Origin: Rotaria sp. Silwood1
Lineage: Eukaryota > Rotifera > Eurotatoria > Philodinida > Philodinidae
Assembly (NCBI GenBank): GCA_905250075.1
Contig: CAJNOP010000003.1
Coordinates: 7,040,262 to 7,104,261, forward strand
Direction of reading: 5' to 3'
DNA: 64,000 nt
The notes below the pieces were generated by a model. That model had not been told where the DNA came from. It saw only the letters and a list, made by a program, of their open reading frames with translations, and ran no database searches. Made by a program: the position numbers and the translations under genes. This document shows positions 1 to 11,600 of the stretch, one piece after another (position 1 is the stretch's first letter; each line of letters starts with the position of its first letter).

Positions 1-731
1 ATAATGAAGGAAATAATAGCGAAACACAAAAACGTTTTTCAAATGCTAAAGCTATATCAAGTGATCAATTTTTTAATAAAAATTCCGATGTACGTATGTG
101 ATCGTCGTACATGTATTAATTAAATCAACAAAAAATTCATACCAATTTTCATTATATTTTTTCGCTGCATGTGTTTCGATATGAACGACAACAAAATAAA
201 GTCAAGCATTTGTTTTGTTTTTGATCTTTTCCTTACTAATCGACACTTTCTGATAATATGCACGTGCTAATCTAAATCAAACTTCTATTGCAAATGCTTG
301 CGCCTGTAGTTTTTAAATTTGAATTTGATCGTATATAAAAATAATAATAATAAAATCATTCATTTTTATCAATGAAAATTTGGTGCTAAAAACAAAAATC
401 ATTTTTCTCTTTTTGATTTGATTTCTTGTAGAATCAAAACAATGTAGTATCACGTTTTCAAGGAAGTACAAGTATTTCAAGTGAAGATTTTTTTGATGAT
501 CCAAACAAAAGAAAACAAGATCGTTCAATTTATCAAGGTCCTGATTTATCAGCCATGACAGCTGATTTTAAGGAAGGTGTATCAAAAGCAGCTAATAAAT
601 TATCATCATTAGCTAGTAATGTTATGTCAAGCATTCAGGTACGAATAAAAAACAAAAAACTAAATCATACATTTTTTTTCTCATTGAATTTCATTATAAA
701 AACTTCATATATTTTTTTACAGAAAAAATAA
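1..731 (+). CDS. ARFGAP2/3: ARFGAP2/3-type Arf GTPase-activating protein, C-terminal exons (5' end outside window)
   Basis: ARFGAP2/3 proteins stimulate GTP hydrolysis by Arf1 on COPI-coated Golgi membranes. Only the C-terminus is here, in three exons: 3-89 in frame (exon continues to the left), 432-638 and 723-731 (two lysines then TAA). The introns are GT-AG and the frame is kept. The tail has the family's repeated ISSDxFF-type motif (AISSDQFFN and SISSEDFFDD), followed by a segment ending KLSSLASNVMSSIQ. This resembles the vertebrate ARFGAP2 end (LANGVMNSLQ), a region implicated in coatomer and membrane binding. The zinc-finger GAP domain must lie upstream of the window. The protein stops right after SIQ-KK, so it lacks the short DRYGSY-like end of vertebrate proteins. 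ARFGAP2 and ARFGAP3 cannot be told apart from this fragment. Confidence 0.82.
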
Positions 732-1825
732 TATTCTACTAATAACGAAATCGGTAAGAACAGCTATTAAACTAAATGTGAATGTTTATGGTATGAGGTT
801 ATTAATCAGTTATAGAGTTTCACTATGTATCAATGACTTATTTAGAAGAGACTATTTCATATTGTTTTGTTTTTGTAGGATCGATATTAAAATTGCTTGG
901 CAAGATTTATTTGGCATTCGTATAATATTTCTTCTCATTACTTATATAATTTTTTTTTTATTCTTTACGTCATAGTTTTATTTTTCATTCGCTGTGTAAG
1001 AAGAATATTTAACATCGATTACTACACCACTTCTTCATCACGGTTCTCATTTTTCTTTGTTGGCTGCTTTTGCTATTTCTTTCTCACTTTTACGTGTTTT
1101 TTTTTTCTTTTTAATTTACCTTTAAAAAGATATTTGTCGTTTCTATCTACATATATATATTTACATATATATTTACATAATAAAAATAGAACATCTGTTG
1201 AATTATCAATTTCGAAAACATATTGTATTGATATCAAAAATGGCATTATACTTATTTGTGTAGTAGTCAAGTTAATATAAATCGAAAGTTTGTCTTTTTG
1301 ATTTCTACTTGTTAATAGTGATGAGTATGGGAAGCTCTAGTGGAAATGTCAACATTTGCTTTGCTACTATTCAAACAATGTAAACAAGAATCTTTACTAA
1401 AATCAATCGCTTTCGTTCCTTCTCTCTCTTTGTATATGAAGGGAACATTATTATATTTTTTTGCAGTTCACTAGACAAGTGCCACTGTTTTCCTCAAATG
1501 ACGAGGAAAAAAAGAAACGAGAAAAAATGTCGAAGAAGAATACAGAATGTAATAGTAACGAATGAAAAAAAAAATAAGAAAAAAAAGAACGTTACTTCCA
1601 TCTGTAATATTTGTCGTGTCTTAACATCAGCAAAGAACAATATAAGTCTCTTGCCCGCATCATTGACTGTCATAATCAAAATATCTTGTAAATAGAAGGT
1701 CACACACAGAACGAAACAAAATACAATTATAGATTCAATAAATAGACCATCAAGAAGCACAAACATCATTAAATTCTGTGTATTGCATCTGCTATTTAGA
1801 CATATATTTACACGATTAGAAACAA
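732..1825. other. Noncoding interval: 3' UTR/intergenic after ARFGAP
   Basis: AT-rich sequence with poly-T and poly-A runs. An AATAAA hexamer sits near 1737-1742. The open frames here (778-975, 897-1280, 1494-1769) are low-complexity F/I/K-rich translations without family resemblance, so I see no gene. Confidence 0.6.
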
Positions 1826-2462
1826 ATGAAATACACGATTATACGGCAATTTTCATTGAGAAAAGAAAAATTTGAAATTATTGGTGGTACAAAACCAGTA
1901 TGTACAGTAAAAGCTACTCCTTCTAAAGACCGTAAAGGACAATACAAGTAATAATCAATTTCATTTTTATTTGTTTTCTTCTTTTTTTTCTATATACAGT
2001 ATTCGTTCTTTTTCTAGTGTTATATTATCAAGTCCGTTATCAAGACATGTTGATGATGAATTTTGTGTTATAGAGCCAGATTCAAATATTCCTCGAAATT
2101 ATTTAATATACATAGTGAATAATGAATCGAATGAAAAAACTCTTTTTGGTCAATTATCTTATGAATTCTGTAGTCCTAATAATTGTCTTTATACAATTGT
2201 TATTGGAAGAAAATTATATAAAGTACGAAGTTCTGATTTAAAAAATCGACGTTTAGCTATTATAGATTCTCTTGAACAAAATAATCCATCGAAATTAGAT
2301 CAATATCCAACATTTCAATGCCCACAAACATTGTTTCAAGTTATTGACACATTTTCAAAATCAAATAAAACGTATCATGTTACTATAAATGATAAAGAAA
2401 AACATCTTGGATATCTTTCTATTGTTATTTTACTTGATCTTCATGAATGTAAATTAGATTGA
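1826..2462 (+). CDS. Unrecognised protein of 194 aa, two exons
   Basis: Exon 1 is 1826-1947 and exon 2 is 2000-2462, joined across a 52-base GT-AG intron (gtaata...tacag). The joined frame is 194 codons plus TAA. The start ATG at 1826 has an in-frame TAG four codons upstream. The product starts MKYTIIRQFSLRKEKFEII and holds a basic segment (TPSKDRKGQYKN). It continues into a mixed, probably globular region with DDEFCVIEPDSNIPRNY, two cysteines in CSPNNC, and LYTIVIGRKLYKVRSSDLKN. There is no convincing signal peptide or membrane helix. I do not recognise the family. Normal amino-acid composition, a clean intron and lack of internal stops favour a real gene. It starts about 1.1 kb downstream of the ARFGAP end on the same strand. 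Confidence 0.6.
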
Positions 2463-4699
2463 GATAAAAAAAAATATAGAACTGATATTCTTCGTTAAGA
2501 TTATACTGGAAAACAATTTTTTTTGTTAAATAAGAAATCTTGTAAATAAGAAATTTGATGTTTATTAAACAATAATTATTTGTAAGCAGGATATATAAGC
2601 TATTATATCGTATTGGAAATCGAACAAATGTCATTAGTAATGTAAATGTCATATTAAATCGATATAATATTGCATCGTAAGGGCTCGTTTCAGATCAATG
2701 AGAAGCCGTTCCTTTCTGCAAAGTATATCTTATCGATAAAACATTAGATTAGTTGTCAAATGTTACATTTGTTGGATGATTAATTTCTAATAGATAATTT
2801 ATATAACTTAGAATCAAAGCACATTACACTGACTCAATTCACTTATTTGACATAGAACTGTGATGTTCTATAATTTTAATTATGAGATATTTTTGCAATT
2901 ATAGGTCGTTGGCATAGTTTATTTGTACTCTGATCAATCCAAAAATAATGTCAAAAAATAATCAATTTTGATGTATCTTTTCGAATACTTATGGAGCAGA
3001 TCATTATTCAAATTAGTTATATGTAAATTAATAATTGAAAATTTCAGTGTCATAATACTAAAATCAAATGCATAGCATGTGCATTTTCACCTAACAAAAT
3101 ATAAGTATTCGATTAAACAGATCATTCTCATAATTTCTCTAAAGAAATAATTATTTATTAGATGTACACATGTATATGATATGTACATTACAAATCTGGG
3201 AAGGATTTCGAAACAGGTATTTTATAACTATGACTCACAAAATAAATTTCCCAACAGACTAAAATAACATAATAATATTCACTGAATCCAATATCGGATG
3301 CAAATATAAGAGAAACTATTATAAATCCATCATAATAAATGCTTTTGTAGTTGCTTTTGCTTTAATCAAATATTTATTTCTAATAGTTGTATTTTCACTA
3401 GGTATGAATAATACGATACTTAGACTAATATTTGATTTAAATAAAATCATACTCTTACATCATATAACGGTTTCTGTAAAATGTAATCGTTGATTTATCT
3501 TGAGATAAAAGTCAGTGAAAAATTTAATTGCTTCTTATCTAAACAAGAGGTATAAAATTTTTCTAGCAAAAAAACAATAATAAAGTTATGTAAAAATAAT
3601 GATCATCATTCAATCAATTCTATTTAGCAAAAAAAAATATAAAAAGATTGAATATCATGAATCTGAAATCGTCTATAATTGATGCTGAATAATAAGACAC
3701 TTGAAATATTGTATCAATATATATAAAACATTTATAAGATAAATTTTAACTCATGAACTAATCACATCACGCAATCTATTTTTATTTTCTAATCTTATTA
3801 CAGTAATCTTCTTTTTCATCAAACCATTCGACAGTGTTCAGTGTATTTGTTTCTTTTACTTTGCTTTCTGCTAATGTAAGATTTCTATCGTCTTCATTTT
3901 TCTTTTCCTCCTTTTCTCTTTAAAAAAATTCACGAATAGATCGTCATCGACATTTTTCTTTGCAACTGTCATCATTTTTATGCTTGATAATAATTTTGTT
4001 AGTTACTGAAAAAACATATTTGTTGCTCAACGCTATACTTCCTCTTCATTGCGACACCGTTGAGAGTTTTCAACAAGTAGCCGTTTTTAAACAAACAAAT
4101 ATTTATTACCATACGTTAGCATATTTCCTGGTTACTTGTTCGCTTTTCTCTTTTTTTTTTTTATAGTAACCGTGTTTCTCATTTTATTCCTTTTTTTCAA
4201 AATTATTTTCTTTTTTCTTTTTCTTTTTCTTTTTCACATTGTCTTTGTATTCTAATGCTTTTGTTTTCTAGTTTTTGATAATGCAGAATATAATCGTTTT
4301 AATTTATCTGTATTTTAGTTATTTGAATTTTCTAAGTTTTTTTCACATCTATCTATTATATTCTTTAATTCATTAGTTCAGTTTAATTCAAAGAAAAATA
4401 AATATGTTAACGTCTTTAAGAAACATCAAAAGAAATCGTAAAAGGCTCTATTAATGGCGAATAGTTTTCTAGTTGTTAACTTTATCTCTTACTATCTATC
4501 TGAAAGCAAGCGCTTTTTTTTCCATCTTTTTGCAAGTAACTTAAAGATATTTTTAATATTTAAAAATAATATATAGAAAATATTAATTTATTTATACAAA
4601 TGACGAATCTTATAGATTTTTAAACAAATTTATTTATTATAAGTAGAGAAATTTTTGATAAGCAAAATCTATGAGCTATATCTGAAAAATAAAGTGACC
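2463..4699. other. Intergenic, no gene seen
   Basis: AT-rich DNA with scattered homopolymer runs. A pyrimidine-rich stretch lies around 4140-4260 (T and CTTTTT runs). Small open frames such as 3960-4166 are short and of low complexity. I see no exons with family resemblance. Confidence 0.5.
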
Positions 4700-5300
4700 T
4701 TGAACTAATGTCGGTGCCAGAAATAGATAGAGAAAACTCTAGAACGAATATCTCGAGAACAGTAGCAATTAGGGACCTGTGGTTTTCACCGTGGGAAAGA
4801 GCGATGTCGGGGGCATCGATCGACATAAAATTCATTAGGTTCGGAGAGTTCTTTCATGAATAATTTTGGATTGGCATTTTGTTCACTGCCTTTTTTCAGA
4901 GGAATTTCAACCCAAATTATGCCAAAATCTAGACCGAGACACTATATATTCCTATAAAAATTATCATGTTCTTTAGAAGCTTCATCGAAGAAAAACGTTG
5001 AAAAGATAATAAAAAATTGTGAAAATTTTAGCTTGAACACGGTGTGTGGGGGGCTACATTTCGATATAATTTGGGTTAAAATTCCTCTGAAAACTGATGA
5101 AAAAAGGCAGCGAACAAAATGCCAATCCAAAATTATTCATGAAAGAACTCTCCGAACCTAACGAATTTTATGTCAATCGATCCCCCCAGACATCGCTCTT
5201 TCCAATGATGAAAGTCGCAGGTCTCTAGTTGCTACTATTCTCGAGATATTCGTTCTAGAGTTTTCTCCATCTATTTCTGTCGCCGACATTAGTGGTCTGT
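4700..5300. repeat. Long inverted repeat (foldback/MITE-like), about 600 bp
   Basis: The left arm, about 4705-4920, is the reverse complement of the right arm, about 5066-5295. The spacer is about 145 bases. Matching blocks include ggaatttcaacccaaattat at 4901-4920 against ataatttgggttaaaattcc at 5066-5085, the ATTGGCATTTTGTTC block, and the block around GAACGAATATCTCGAGAA. By eye the arms are about 90% identical. There is no transposase-like frame inside; the open frames at 4620-4835 and 4942-5130 are just arm and spacer translations. It is most likely a non-autonomous foldback or MITE-type element. No target duplication could be fixed. Confidence 0.85.
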
Positions 5301-6202
5301 AAGATAAAATTTGAAAATTATTTTTCTGAAAATCTTGTAGAAATCGTTATCTTCACAATAATTTATATTATGAATTGATACGGTTCCATTGTTATAGAAA
5401 AATAGTTCAAACATTGCATTAATCCATTGCATGCTAACTCATATGACATAGATGCAATCAGTAAAACACCCAAAACATGTTGTATAGTATATATCAAAGT
5501 ACACGCATCAATTAAAATGAGTACACACGTCAATAAATATTGTAAAGCATAACGCATCTTACCGGGATTTTGTATAAGAGTGTCATCAGGAAGGAATTCT
5601 TAAATTGAATCACTGTGGTGTTCATTACATGATCGGATATAAGTATGAACGTTATTAAATTTAATTTGAAACCTTCTTAATGGAAAGTTTTACTTTTAAG
5701 TCTTTATCATCAGATTCAGAATGAAACCGTTTCTGAGATTACAATCCCCAGCCCACGTTGTTATTTACTGCGTAAAAATTTTCGGAAATAAATTATTCAA
5801 GTCTTTTAATTTTTTTGAATTCTTTCAATAGTTATCTTCAAGTGTCACTTTCAATGCTGCTAGGAAGCATTATTTGTCTCTTATTTTGTTTTCAGACAAA
5901 TTGATGTAGCGAATAAAATTTTTCTTTATATTTGTTGCTCAATGAAAATAGGAACAAAAGGATTTCTTGATGGTGTCATATCTCTTTTTTTTCTTCAGTC
6001 TCCTTTCTAATCTTCTCCTTTCTTCATCTGCTGAATCGTCTATAGTAGTAAGGAACAGTGATATTATTCAATTTAGTAGTTAACTTCTATGAAAGTTTGT
6101 AACTTTTCATTCAGAAAAGAAAAAGAGAATGTCATTCGTATTTCTTGGAACTCAATTTCCCTTGATATAGAAATAGCGTACGAGGTAGCATTCTCAGATA
6201 TT
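5301..6202. other. Intergenic, no gene seen
   Basis: AT-rich, with no supported exon. The only open frame (5363-5557, minus) is short and unlike any family I know. Confidence 0.5.
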
Positions 6203-6745
6203 CCTTTACTTTTTAGTCAGGACTTAGTGTATGTTGTAGACCTGTATTAGTCTATGTCAACTATAAAAAAGAGCTTCTGCCTATAGCTTGTTTCCATAGA
6301 GACGAACATATTTTGTTAATTTAAATCTAAATATTCGGGCATATGAAGTCGTCAGTTGGGCTTGCCTGCATAAAAAAACTTTAGAATTCTTGAACTAAGT
6401 CTCTCCAAAACATGAAGCTTTCAAAAAAAACACCTGCTGCATATACTATCTATATACACCAGTGCATACCTTAAAAATTCCGTATCTCGATGACACTTAC
6501 TCTGAGAATTGTGCGATTTTTTATCCAAGCCAGTCTAAATGACTTCTTTATGTGGGACAAATTTCAGAACGAAATTCGAAAATATGGTCTTGCTACAAAT
6601 TTAGGCTCTTGAAGCTAAAATTCACTAAAAATGTTTGATTTTTTCAAAAGACAACCATGTGCATGAATCCTTTTTATGGTAGACATAGTTTACTATAGTC
6701 TACAATATTTACTATGCTCTGACTGAAAAAGTAAACGGACGCATG
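6203..6745. repeat. Degenerate terminal-inverted-repeat element, about 540 bp
   Basis: The left end, about 6203-6275 (CTTTACTTTTTAGTCAGGAC...), pairs with the reverse complement of the right end, about 6665-6742 (GTTTACTTTTTCAGTCAGAGC...). Shared blocks include TTGTAGAC and CTATGTC followed by TATAAAA. Identity over about 70 bases is roughly 75% by eye, with small gaps. No transposase frame lies between the ends, so a decayed MITE is the likeliest reading. It ends about 160 bases before the next start codon and may overlap that gene's promoter. Confidence 0.55.
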
Positions 6746-6900
6746 AGAATGTTCTCTTATTGGTGTTAATAGTAAAAAAAAGCATCAAAATTCTATCGTT
6801 TAATCCGTCAATATTAATGTTAAAATTCTCATATTTTCTTTTTCAATAGATTTTTAGTATAACGAATATATTGCCTGTATAAAACTTATCAAACTAAAAA

Positions 6901-8661
6901 ATGCATGCCCAAAACTGTGATATCATGACACAAGATGGTCAGTTTTTCGATGTTACTCACACGTTTAAAGTCGGTTCGTCGACATATCACGTTCTCGGTC
7001 TTCGTAAAGAGCGTCCAACGTATAGAAATACCTATTATATTTTTAATTGTATGGATGATCAACATGAGTCAATAAACCGATCGTTACTGAAATCTTCATC
7101 GTTCAAACGTTCGACAACAGCATCTGAATATACATCATGGTCCAAACATCGTCCACTTACAGCTCGTCACACAACAACAACTGCAACTAATAATTGGACT
7201 ACAAGTTCAATACAAAAGTCAAAGTCTATGGCTTCTCATCTTCGTGCACGTACTGAATCACCTAAAAGAGTGGACATTGATGAAACAACTCTCAAGGAAA
7301 CATTCAGTAAAGCAATGAGAACTGAACGACAACTACTTGTTGCTTCACTTCGCAAAGAAATGAATATGAAGAAGAGAACATTACTTCGAACAATTAAAAA
7401 AGAAAAAGAAGTGATCTTACAAGCAACAAAAGAAGCTAACAATAAGGAAGAAATAATTCGTCTATTAGAAGAACAAAAAAATTCTTTGGCAATTGGATTT
7501 GAAACATGTGTTAGTACTACTACTACTGCAATTGATACTTTAAAGCAGGTATTAATAGAAACTCTAGATGCACACCATAATACATCACAATCAATGGAAC
7601 AGCTTCAACTTACTTTAATCCAGACAATAGAGCAAGAAATACAAAAAATTATATTGAAAAATGAAGAAATTCTTAAATCAACATCTATTGAAACTAATGC
7701 TATCAACCAGTTACAAAATACTCTCGTACAAAAGTTAGAGAATTTTTCTATTACAAAGAAGCATGACGATGATGTGACATTAAATCGCTTATTTGCTGAA
7801 CAGAAACAAGCGTTAACTGATGCAGTGGCACAACAACAACAGACACTTTCACTGGATCTCATCAAACAAACAATGGTTGATGCTATTAAAGAGCAACAAT
7901 TATTGTCGGTCAATAATACCAATAATATGAAAAATCCTCAACAATCCATTGATAATACCATCACTAATGTATTAACTCAACACACATCACAAAACAGTAG
8001 TACTATCGATAACAATAATCTTCATAGTTTGTTCAGAATAGAATCGAGCCAATATTCACGCATCCATAATCAATCGTCAATAAAAGCAGTTTTAAAAAAA
8101 TCACCAGATCAACATTTGATCAAAGTGTCGATCAAATCACCAGAACCTGCTCATTTATTTGCTAAATTAGTTATTGGTAGCACGAAATATTCAAGACGAT
8201 TGCATACATTATGTCAACGTGATATGGTTCAAAATGATGTATACAATTGTTATGTCGCTCCTCCTGCTAAAGATGGTCCCTACGAAATCACCATTTATGC
8301 CAAAACGAACAAGGACACAACATATCGAGCAGCCATCTGTATACGATTACCTGGATCAAATATTGCCCAATCAATCACTTTTCCAATAGTACATCAATCA
8401 TTTGAAGAACATCAATGTATTTTGATTGAGCCATTCCAAGGTCTGTTGAGACAAAATGAACAAGTACTAATACATATGATCGTACCCGGTGCTCATATAG
8501 TAAAAGTTCGCAATGGTGATGATAATATTGAACTCGACGTAAATGAGTATCAAAAAGACGTAGTTAAGAAGAAAATACGAGTTCGAGGTGATATACATAT
8601 TATCGGTTGTTGGGACAAAAAAACTGATTCAACTATTTGTGTTTTCAATATGATTTGTTAA
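6901..8661 (+). CDS. Coiled-coil protein with probable KY-type Ig-like C-terminal domain, 586 aa
   Basis: A single uninterrupted frame of 586 codons. ATG 6901 is preceded by an in-frame TAA at 6895-6897, so this is the first possible start. Residues 1-50 form a compact start (GQFFDVTHTFKVGSSTYHVL). Residues 55-125 are S/T-rich and basic. About 127-350 is a K/E/Q-rich coiled-coil region (TERQLLVASLRKEMNMKKR). From about 389 to the end a beta-rich segment resembles the Ig-like repeats of KY (kyphoscoliosis peptidase)/hillarin proteins: VSIKSPEPAHLFAKLVIG, then YEITIYAK, then a second unit IEPFQGLLRQNEQVLIHM. No transglutaminase-like Cys-His-Asp core is visible, so a peptidase role is not supported. 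The lack of introns sets it apart from its neighbours; a retrocopy or a very large exon are both possible. The KY assignment is by pattern only. Confidence 0.65.
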   Translation: MHAQNCDIMTQDGQFFDVTHTFKVGSSTYHVLGLRKERPTYRNTYYIFNCMDDQHESINRSLLKSSSFKRSTTASEYTSWSKHRPLTARHTTTTATNNWTTSSIQKSKSMASHLRARTESPKRVDIDETTLKETFSKAMRTERQLLVASLRKEMNMKKRTLLRTIKKEKEVILQATKEANNKEEIIRLLEEQKNSLAIGFETCVSTTTTAIDTLKQVLIETLDAHHNTSQSMEQLQLTLIQTIEQEIQKIILKNEEILKSTSIETNAINQLQNTLVQKLENFSITKKHDDDVTLNRLFAEQKQALTDAVAQQQQTLSLDLIKQTMVDAIKEQQLLSVNNTNNMKNPQQSIDNTITNVLTQHTSQNSSTIDNNNLHSLFRIESSQYSRIHNQSSIKAVLKKSPDQHLIKVSIKSPEPAHLFAKLVIGSTKYSRRLHTLCQRDMVQNDVYNCYVAPPAKDGPYEITIYAKTNKDTTYRAAICIRLPGSNIAQSITFPIVHQSFEEHQCILIEPFQGLLRQNEQVLIHMIVPGAHIVKVRNGDDNIELDVNEYQKDVVKKKIRVRGDIHIIGCWDKKTDSTICVFNMIC

Positions 8662-11600
8662 TGTTATTTAATTACCATTGACTCACTGTCGTCTGTCACA
8701 TTATTTGTCATTTCAAAAGCCTTAATAACTAAATATATCAACAAAATGAAACACAAAGTGTGTTGTCTTACAATAGAGTAAAAATCAGATGAGGATTGAA
8801 TTCTTTGAGTTGAATCATTGTTGAATTCCCGTACTAAGAATCGGTGAAGTCAATAGTATGTCAGATAGCGAGAAAATCTTTCTCTAACGAGTTTATTTAT
8901 TCAGTTTAAAAGAAGTATTGATCAAAGAATTTGCAAAATCTCTACAAATTAGATAAGAGGTACATGATTAAACTAAATTCATTCATTACGTGTCAGTCAT
9001 CATCTTAATTTTTCAATAAACTATTTCCAGCCATCTATATATATATTCAAAGTTTTAACACTTGTAGTTTACTTGATAAAAAAAACCAACTAACATTCTC
9101 TGAAAATTATATTAATTCATTCCAGGTCGATGATTTTGGTTTCTGGAAACGGCAGGAAAAGTACATAGAAGATAAAGACAGTAGTTTGGCTAGAAAATAT
9201 CTGTACTGAAACCAAATCTTCCAAACATTTCCCGTCATTGAAATAAAAAGAGAAGTATATCATAAGCGGACAGCAACAAGATAAGCCCACTAGAAATAAT
9301 CCGGAAATTTATCGTTATCCATGCAAAACTTTACTGAAATCAGATGGTATTCTCTAAAAAACATAGCAGAAATAAAAAGTATTCAGACGAAACTTTAAAA
9401 AGTCTTTTATAAAAAAGCGAGCTCTGTGAGTCTAAAAAATACTTTGTGAATAAGGTATGTGTCAAAAAAAACATGTTTAAAGCTCTTTTCGGATTACAAT
9501 AGGTTTCTGGCGAAAGAACACATTTTATCTGAAGTTGTAGTCTGAGAAAAGAGGTTGAAAGACTTGTTTTTTTAAACCTCGGTGTTATCTCTAATGAACT
9601 ACAGTTCTTCAACATGGTTGATGGAGAAATAACTTGAATGTTTTTCAAAGTGATGCACAATTGTGATAAAACGTGTGACTCATCTTCTCTCTTACGGAGG
9701 CAGAAACGTATTAGAAATGTTTTCTTCAAAGGCGATGATTAGAGGCGATAGAATGATGTAGAATATTAGTAACGGATGCAGAATTGTGTATGTGTTCCAG
9801 TATTTGTCATTGCTTATGGTATGTGAAGTCATCTTTTACGATGACAATCGAAGAGAACAGTATTTGCATTAGCGCTCTGTAAAAAAGTACTGTATTAGTT
9901 ACAGTGTGCGGGTAATAGAATCTGTACTAAAAGTATGTTTCTGTTCTTTCATCTGTTATTTAAACGTTTAGATGGTATGGTTGTCTGCTCTGAAATGGTT
10001 CAAGAAATCACTGAAAGGTCCTTTGTGTGAAGTGGATTTATAAAAGATTGAAGTTTTTATCTGTTACGTACCTGTAGAGGTATACGGAGTACCTATAGCT
10101 ATGACTGTAGGTACAGAGTATCCTAAAAAGATGTAAATATTTTGAAGAACTAAAAAATCATGCAGTCGGGTCCTGAAATGCATCAATAGATATTCGGTTG
10201 AACTACTGAATATGTGCAATGATAGAGCCTTCTGGACTCTATCATATTACATACTCAAAAGTTTGAGCAAACGTGTGTCGACCAATTTCGATGTTCGACT
10301 ATAATTTTTTTTGTTTTCTGCAATGTATACATAGTGTTGAAACATCCTGTATTTAAACAGTTACCAATAAGTGTGATGTTTAATTACGTTTGCAAACTTG
10401 AGTGAACAATTTCATGAATTTAAATCGATTTTTAATGCTTGTCACTACTATTACCTTTGCAACTAGATGAACAATAATGTGTCATGGGGTTATAAATGTC
10501 GGGTTACAGCCTACGTATAATCTACCTAGTCTGCTGTCTGAAGAATGATAGTTAATGTGAGACTTGTAATGACTTGGCAATTGTTGGTAAATTTTTTTGG
10601 AATATTTAAAATCAAGATTCTTCAGAATGTGATGTCTTACACTGAGTGCGGTTCGTATACTAATCATGCACATCTGTTTCAAATATACTTATGACCTGCA
10701 AAATGTTCTAATGTTAGTATATTGCTGATATTATGGGTATCTTGTATGAATATTTGATAGACTTAAGAAAGTTCTTAATTCGAATCTCTCTAAACTGTGT
10801 CATGTCTGAAATAAACCCTATCAAGCTATGATATACGTATATATATGAAGAAATTGAACGTTGAGCATCTACAAACACATAATGTAATTGTTCTTTGATA
10901 TAATGATTCTTTCGGAAAAAGTTTGTTATCGTATGGTTATGAATGAATCATAATTCAGTTTTAACCAATTATGATTTTTTCTTTGTGTTTATTTGTCGTT
11001 GTATTTTTTACTAAATTGAAAGACAAATAAACCTTAAGATCACAGCACCTACTTTTTTACACGAATCGCTTGTCCACCAAGTTAAAGCCAATGCCATCAT
11101 GAGACGGAAAAGAATAAGTTTCAAATCATATCTTGTCATCGTATCTGATTGCCGGATCCTATTTCTAAACCTGAATAAAAAACTGCTGCAATCAAGTTTA
11201 CAATAGGATTGAAAATCGCAGGATAGGAATCTTATATTGTTATTGTGATAAAACTTCAGAATGGTCGTCGGGAAGTGTGTCGGATATTGGCAACAATATG
11301 AAGACAGCGCTTGCATATTCAGGCATTGATAAAAAAAACAAGCTGGAACAGACTTGAGAATTCTTCTCCCGGAATTCACTTTAAACTCAACGAATCAGGT
11401 GGTTTTCTGCTGTACATCTTTGATCTGGATGAGTCATCATTAATTTTCTTGAATGCTCAACCTCTAGATAGTGAGTATCGTTGTCCAATCATGTGTATAT
11501 CAGTACAATTAGAGTCTAGGTGGGAGTATGGGAGCGATGTGACTATACATATCATCCACACCCCGTACTCTTGTCAGTTATTGAATAATATTGATTCATT

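Noticed and set aside
10060..10130. Small palindrome around gtacctgtag...ctgtaggtac
   Set aside because: Short and imperfect; not distinguishable from chance in this composition.
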